Source: Psilocybe azurescens
Lineage: Eukaryota > Basidiomycota > Agaricomycetes > Agaricales > Agrocybaceae
Length of the DNA stretch: 64,000 nt
Reading direction: 5' to 3'
Assembly: GCA_023853785.1 (NCBI GenBank)
Contig: JAJIRX010000846.1
Location: 1 to 64,000, forward strand
Made by a program: the position numbers and the translations under genes. Of the stretch, positions 58,153 to 64,000 are shown in pieces; the first letter of the stretch is position 1, and every line of letters starts with the position of its first letter. The notes under the pieces were generated by a model, which saw only the letters and a list, made by a program, of their open reading frames with translations, was not told where the DNA came from and ran no database searches.

Positions 58153-60303
58153 ATCCGCACTAAACACACTTATGATTCAGATCCTTCCTTCCAAGGACCA
58201 GGTCCAAAGAGTCGAAATAAGTAAGCAGTAAGCACACGGGCCGTCGGATCGATGAAGCGTTTCGTTTCGTTTCGTAAACGACGAGAGAGATCGCAAATAA
58301 ATGAATCGCAATGTGCAAGTCAGACAGAATGTGCCAGACTGAGCAAAGACTCGGAAAGAAAGGAACAGGATTCGGGTGCGGCGTCAAGTATTAAGCCTGG
58401 GGGCACCACTGCAGGCCGCTGCCAGCTAAGTCTCGCGTCATCAGTCAATGATACACAGGGGCCTTAGCCTGCAATGGGGTATTGTCGGCGACTCTCACCA
58501 TGAGCCTATATGGCATCAGTAATGAGAACGCTTCGCTATGCCAGTGCCTGGCATGCTCTATGGCGAAGCTGTGCTCGGGCCTCGGCACTCGGCACTTTAA
58601 AAGTTCTCACGGGGTGACCATCCAAAGCCAGCGGATCACGTGTGATTAGATATTTGGCATCGGGCAGTGAGAGGGGAGCAGGCCCCCAATAATAATAGCA
58701 GCCCCCGTCATCATCACTTCATCAGGTTTGATGTATTTAAATAAACACTATACGCCATCCATCAGACATCCTACAAGGCAAGGAAAAAACAATATTCTTG
58801 AATTGTTTCTGTAGCATTATTACACGAAGAAAACTAGTAGTGTACTGTACGATAAAACTTGGAATGAATACGGTATACGAGGCTCAGAGCTCGAGGGGGA
58901 GGAAAGAATTGGAATCAGAGAAAGACACAGACAGACACGGACAGATGATAGCACTACACTACACGGCGGACGACGGACGAACATGAAGTGAAATGAGGTT
59001 GATTGGGATGCATTGCCAAACAGTGGGCTGGTATAAAGAGTTGAGTTTGAGTCGAGTCGAATGATGGATGGATTTGGATTGTGTGGAAATTGTATAGGAA
59101 GGTGATCTTGAATTTTGAAATTGAACCGAGAAGAAAGGAAGAAGAGAGAAGAGGAAAAAGCGGCGGGATTAGAGTAAGTACTAAGTGTTGGATTTTGAGT
59201 AAGGGTTGGTGGCAAGCACAAGGCCGAATGAATGGAATGAAAAGCCAGTGATCGAAAAAGAAGAGAGGAAAAGGGAAAGTGATTTAAAAGAAAGGAACAG
59301 ACGCAACTAGGCGCTAACACTACACTATCCGACATAGGCTATAAGCCATACGCCAAGAGTACATGATTCCGTACAATCCATAAAAAAACAGATGGGAAAG
59401 AGAAGAGATGATCGGCTGAGTACACGTGGGGCATGGGGTCTAGAGCGCGGCGCAGACGAGAAAAAGAAGAAGGAAAGAAAAGAAGAAACTGCCAGCGCTA
59501 GAACAACTGAATGCGTTGGTTATGGTGCATGCTACTAGGCAACAGCCAGTAACCAATTGCAACCAGCCCAGGAATGAGAAGTTCGAAAAGAATAAAGGAA
59601 TAAGGAAATAAGGAAACCAAAAAAACAAACACCCTGCCAAATCTGACAACATAAGCCGAAAACCAAGGAATCAGGATTCAGCAACAACGGCAACAACGAG
59701 AAACACCACCGACATCCAAATATCCGAGCCGGATAATCGAAATCCGGTTGGAAGGGGTTTGTTTGAAGTTTGGAGAGTGAAAAAGAAACGCAAAAGCAAA
59801 TTCGCAAGGCGAAGCGTAAAAGGCGAAAATTATGAGAAAAAAAGAGGGTAGGCGGTTACAGTGGGCGCGCCTCGCGGCGCTGTTCAAACAACAACAATAA
59901 TGATCGTAAAGACTCTAAAAATAAAAGGACAAATGACAGACAATTGGATTGGAATATGGTAAAACGTTGGATCATGTCAAAGGAAGGAAGGAAGGAAGGA
60001 AGGTCGAAGTCGAAATCAAGGTTAAAGAACGCCGCAGCCGAGGAAGTAGCAGCCTCGAGGACGGCGACAATCCACGATTTTCGCGTGGAATACTCTATAC
60101 GCTCGAGAAGCACCAGGGGAGAGATGACGAGTTAACGGCGTGGGCGCGATTTAGACGGACGGAGTGTGAACATGAACGTGAACGTGAACGAGCGCGCTTG
60201 CTTGCTTGTTGGCTTGCCTGAGGCTTACTCGCAACCCCGCTCGCAAGGGATAGCACATAACCGTAAGGACAAGAGATATAGCATAACCCTTCTGATTCTT
60301 GAA
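58153..60303. other. Long intergenic region, low complexity
   Basis: 2.1 kb between the gluconokinase start and the stop of the next minus-strand gene. From about 58800 it is strongly purine-rich on the plus strand (pyrimidine-rich on the minus strand). It contains an (AAGG)n tract at about 59980-60003 and a gaacgt hexamer repeat at about 60170-60190. Open frames here are compositional artefacts. It probably holds a long 3' UTR and the gluconokinase promoter. No gene or RNA that I can support. Confidence 0.45.
59980..60003. repeat. (AAGG)n microsatellite
   Basis: About six tandem AAGG units inside a purine-rich stretch. Confidence 0.8.
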
Positions 60304-62865
60304 CTATGGAGAATTCGAAACAGCGGAATCATAGATGTCCGGCAACGTCGGGCGGCGGCTGTACTGATACTGGATTGGCTGAGGCTGCTGAGAATGGTAT
60401 TGCTGATAGTGCTGATACAGCTCCTGGCCCTGAGACAGCCCATGTGTGTGCGCATAATGAACATGCCCCGACGCCTCCGCCTCTGCCCCTATGTCCACCC
60501 CTGTGTCCATCTCCCCCGCGTATCAATTCCCGAATCCGTCTCCGCCCCCACCTCCGACGCAGCAGCCGCGCCAGCACTACCAGCGGCGTTATTCTTGCTA
60601 AACACAATCGTATTATACGCCGGTGGCGGCACATCGAAGATGCTCGTGTTCGGCAGCGGCTCCGGCGGGAGATCGCGCTGCGGGCTCGACACCGTGAGCA
60701 GGTGCACGTAGCTCGCGAGGTCCTCCTGCGACGCCTTCGTGATCGGCGGCTGCCGGCTGTGCAGGAGGCTGTTGTTGTTGCTGGATTCGGACCCGGGCGG
60801 CATGAGCGTGTGCGAGGTCGTCACGCGGAGGTAGGTGCTGGTGCTGGTGCTGGTATTGGAGCTGGAGCTGGTATTGGCGGCGGTGTAATCGGGGTCGCGG
60901 TTTTGCGATGACGATGATGATGAGGGCACGGGGCTCGATGGCTGCGCAGCAAGCGACGCGTCGAACCCTGGCGTCGGCGGTAACGAGCGTTGCGGCCGCG
61001 TTTGCTGCTGAGGTAGCTGAGGTTGCTGCGGCGTATCCTTTCGGGAACGACGGGTAGTTCGCGAGCTGGCTCGAGCTCTGCACGCGCCGCGCGACGGGCG
61101 GCGCACTGATACTAACAGAAGGCACCGGCGGCGGGCGCGGGAGCGGTCGTTTCGCAGCAGCCCCGTCCGACTCGTCGTAGACGTGTACGAGCGGATGCTC
61201 TCCGCACGGCCCATCGATGGCGCCCGCGGGTGTTCCAGCGCCTCGGGGTAGTTTCTGCTAAGCGAGTGCGAGTGCGAATGTGAATGCGAATGCGAGGTCG
61301 TATCATCATGGTGGCTCGTGCTCCCGCCGTGCATGATACTACTACCGTTATCCGTGCTGTCCGTCGTGTCTACAGTTTGAAAGGGTGGGGAAGAGCGCGG
61401 GCGTGAGATGAGGTCTGCGATGTGATGCAGCGGGGGAAGCGGGGGCTCACAAGACTGTACAAAGGACCCCGACACCGGCGTCGGCGGCTGCGAGCTGAAA
61501 TTGCGCCCCACGAACGACTTCGCGTACTGCAGCGGCAGGGGCGGCACCGGCGGACGGTCGCCGTAGTAGTTGGGCTCGGCAGGAGTTGTGCGTAGTCGGC
61601 GTGATGGGCAGAAGTGGAAAGACTCCGCAAGCGCGCTCGCCCTATGCGGATCGGGCAGCGAGAACGTGTCGTAGTCGTCGTCTTCATCGTCTTCGTCGTC
61701 CGAGTCCGTCATCGACGGGAGCAGCGTGGCCATCCGCGAGGGCCCCGGGGAGGACGCTTCGGACTCAGGGTACACGAAGGTGGGCATCCCTGATTCAGGG
61801 GTCGCAGGTGTCCGCGGCCGTGAGCGCGAGCGCGAGCGTGCGCGCACAGGCGATGGCGACGACGACCGCCGTGATCGCTGGCCGTTGGCGACTTTTGAGT
61901 AGATGGGCTCGCCATACATAATCTTTCTAAACTTGGGATCCGATCTAAAGGGGACATCGGGAGCGAAGCTTGGACCCTGGCCGCTCGTATCCGCGAGATC
62001 GAGACTGCCCCCTCTGCCTTCCGCACGAGCATCCACTCTTGCAGGTCCGTCACCAGCAGCATAGCCGTGAGCAGCAGGTAGTCGAGAAGCAGGATCGAGA
62101 CCCCTTTGAATCCTGCCAGGGCGTCCGGGGTCGTACTTGTCATGTAGGGTTTCGTAAATCGTTAATTTCAAGGGCTCCGGCCCCTTCGTGGCGTCTAATG
62201 TGGCCACAGGACCTCTGACTGACGCTGTCGTGCACTGGAGCGGAATTAGTGGTGTGCGGATGACACAGCGGGGGATAAGGTGGCTCTGCTCACCCAATAC
62301 GTTTGTCCATAACGTTTCCATTTCATAGGGTGAGAATAATTGGGAATGCTGAATTTGCGCGAGGCGCTACCGCGGATGAAACCTCAGTTTAGCAGACAGA
62401 TCGAAATGAAATTAATTCGCGACGTACTTCGGGTGCGCACCCAGCTTGAGTAGCGTCTCTCCCCCATACCAGCGAGCGTTCTTCATCTGAATCAGGACCC
62501 CATCCGTATAATCCTTCCCTGACTTCGTGGGCAGCGCGCGGCCATTTGATGGAGATGGTTTTGTGGAATACTTGTTTTCCATCTATCCTCGAGATCGTGG
62601 TGGATGTTCCTACCGTCTTGAATTTGTAGAAGTCCTCGTGGGTCGTAGCATCCTGGACGGATGAGTCGAGAAAGGAACGTGAGGATAAGCTTAAAGTGAG
62701 GAGCGGCTGCTTGTTGTTCGGGGGAGGATCGTTGGGATCTTGCCGACGCAGTGAGGGAAACTTGACGGATGGGAGGATGGACATGCGGGTGGGCTTAACA
62801 GAGCGAATAGAGGGTGCCGGACCAGAGCCAGAGTTCGAGCGACCACGGCGCACGAAGTCCTTCAT
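60304..62865 (-). CDS. Large low-complexity basidiomycete protein with C-terminal PPxY motif (function unknown)
   Basis: The ATG at 62865 begins MKDFVRRGRSNSGSGPAPSI. The N-terminal third is folded-looking (FYKFKTVGTSTTISRIDGKQ, METLWTNVLGEQSHLIPRCV, LKLTIYETLHDKYDP). A hydrophobic helix pair follows in a +1 frame (ALAGFKGVSILLLDYLLLTA, MLLVTDLQEWMLVRKAEG). Then come PFRSDPKFRKIMYGEPIYSK, an RS-rich block, an acidic run (DSDDEDDEDDDYDTF), a (Ser-His)n run, Pro/Gln/Ser-rich stretches and PPPAYNTIVF, a candidate Rsp5-type WW ligand. The C-terminus continues in a shifted frame to YSRRPTLPDIYDSAVSNSP and TAG at 60304-60306. Frame joints at about 62125-62130, 62008-62012, about 61210, about 61050 and 60513-60517 each need one base, mostly in G/C runs. 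I do not recognise the function. Confidence 0.65.
61261..61297 (-). repeat. Coding hexanucleotide repeat, (Ser-His)n
   Basis: The plus strand reads gcgagtgcgagtgcgaatgtg..., which on the minus strand encodes alternating Ser and His (SHSHSHSHSHS) within the large low-complexity protein. Such repeats are prone to length change. Confidence 0.8.
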
Positions 62866-63441
62866 GATAGAAGGGAGCAAGAGGCTTTTACAAGTTCACA
62901 ACCACAATACGGTGGAGTTTACAGAAGGAGCAACCCAAACTGGAGCTTGTAGAATGCCGACCACATAGAAATGAAAGCTTTTGCTGAGGTAAGGTTATTA
63001 AAACACGGCAAATACGCTGATTGCATGTGGGCGGATGCCAATGGCGGTAACCGGTTATGGATTCTTAGATTCCACACGGCTGCATCAGATAGATAATAGA
63101 CAGATCCCCTCCCACTAATTTGGATATCACCACACTGTTCGGCACTATATTTAACGGCTAGTGACCGGAGAGTTTTTGCACTATTGTCCGTCTGGTAACT
63201 GGTAACCCGTCCTTGTCCTCTGGGTGCCTATAAGCATCCAGGTCGCAAGACCGAGTAACTGAGCACAGAACTGACAGAATAAGCCTGGGAGTCATGGCGA
63301 AGATTCAAGAGACAAAGGACGGGCAGCATGAATGTGACAAATTCGATGTGACAGCCTGACTACAAACAGAGCCATCGTTGAATAGTAATACTACCTTTCC
63401 TTTCATCTGCACCATCACCGTCGCGTCTTCTACGCCCAGCT
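62866..63441. promoter_or_regulatory. Divergent promoter region (low-complexity protein / CHZ1)
   Basis: 576 bases between two outward-pointing ATGs. It includes a GATA-type cluster (atagataatagacaga at about 63085) and TATATTTAACG at about 63144. No site can be assigned with confidence. Confidence 0.4.
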
Positions 63442-63982
63442 ATGTCTTCCAACATCACCAGCCCCTCTAACAAATCGTATGTACCTCCCCTTCTGTCTGC
63501 TGAACTTGCTTTTAACGCGTGTTGGTCGTCAGAAATACCGCTTCCAGTGGCGAGTCTAATGTCAACGCGTCGCCCTCTGGCAAGGGAAAGGGCAAAGCCG
63601 TAGAGGAGTCCACAGAGGAGGAGGAAGAAGAGGAAGAGGAGGATGATGAAGACGACGAAGAGATGCAATCCGGAGATGAAGAGGATGAAGAGGAGGTTCG
63701 TTACGCGTCATTGTCATCATTCATGTTCCCATCCCACAACGCGACGCGTTCTGTTTTCTCTTCTGATCCCGCATATAAGTCTGGCTCAGCGCTGATATGT
63801 CATATATCTTTTCACAGGAAGAGGAAGAATTCGAGGAGATCGATCCCAGTGCCATTCTTCCCACAGGCCGTCGCACCCGCGGCGTCAAAGTCGACTACAC
63901 CTCCAAAGAAGCTCTCGCCAAAGCCGGCTTGCACGGCAATGAGGAGGTCGACGATAGCGATGAGGACGTTGAGATGAAGTAA
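63442..63982 (+). CDS. CHZ1: Histone chaperone CHZ1 (H2A.Z-H2B chaperone)
   Basis: Nuclear chaperone that presents H2A.Z-H2B dimers for SWR1-dependent exchange. Exons 63442-63476, 63533-63695 and 63818-63982, with introns of 56 and 122 nt in consistent phase. The protein starts MSSNITSPSNKS, has a basic GKGKGKAVEE patch and a long acidic run of Glu and Asp. The CHZ motif follows: EFEEIDPSAILPTGRRTRGV, then KVDYTSKEALAKAG. It ends DDSDEDVEMK with TAA at 63980-63982. About 120 residues, usual for the family. The conserved motif lies right after the second intron. Confidence 0.92.
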
Positions 63983-64000
63983 AGAACGAGCCAAGTTAAG

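Noticed and set aside
58800..60220. Several Phe/Ser/Leu-rich minus-strand open frames
   Set aside because: They arise from a purine-rich low-complexity stretch and have no conserved-looking segments or splice structure.

Overview
The window looks like nuclear DNA of a mushroom-forming basidiomycete (Agaricomycetes). Genes are dense on both strands and interrupted by many GT-AG introns of about 50-70 nt. The gene content also fits: a GH128 glucanase, a microsomal P450, a vpr-type secreted subtilase, a Zn2Cys6 regulator, a tandem F-box family and a basidiomycete 'magnesium chelatase'-like protein. I see no rRNA, tRNA, CRISPR, phage or transposase.

Layout. 1-31.4 kb is ordinary single-copy territory: P450 (-), S8 subtilase (-), GH128 glucanase (-), pterin-4a-carbinolamine dehydratase-like (+), aldo/keto reductase (-), ZCCHC9-like zinc-knuckle protein (-), GNAT acetyltransferase (-), Zn2Cys6 transcription factor (-), Mg-chelatase-like protein (-), a large single-pass membrane protein (+), and the GARP tethering subunit VPS53 (-). 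31.9-53.4 kb is an accessory block. It holds five F-box gene copies or remnants (A at 32 kb, B pseudogene at 35-36.5 kb, C at 38.7 kb, D at 42.6 kb, E at 50.6 kb) plus a sixth fragment at 48.1 kb. Between them lie duplicated spacer modules and truncated pieces of unrelated genes: an SH3-protein fragment, a membrane-protein pseudogene and the 3' end of a minus-strand gene. 53.9-64 kb is conserved and GC-rich: Ctr copper transporter (+), proteasome subunit alpha-3/PSMA4 (-), gluconokinase (-), a large low-complexity basidiomycete protein (-) and histone chaperone CHZ1 (+).

The array reads as repeated duplication of a unit [F-box gene, its 3' flank, an older F-box remnant, a ~1.9 kb spacer module X]. 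The C-D spacer is the same unit with an internal deletion. The D-E spacer is the same unit carrying about 1.65 kb of inserted gene fragments.

Caution on quality: many otherwise intact genes carry a single-base frame break, usually at a homopolymer. These include an essential proteasome subunit, the subtilase (just before its Ser motif), a zinc knuckle, the Ctr transporter and the gluconokinase. The simplest reading is consensus indel errors. The frame breaks in F-box copies D and E should therefore not be taken as proof of pseudogenization. Coordinates of multi-exon genes run from start codon to stop codon including introns; exon limits are given where I could derive them.
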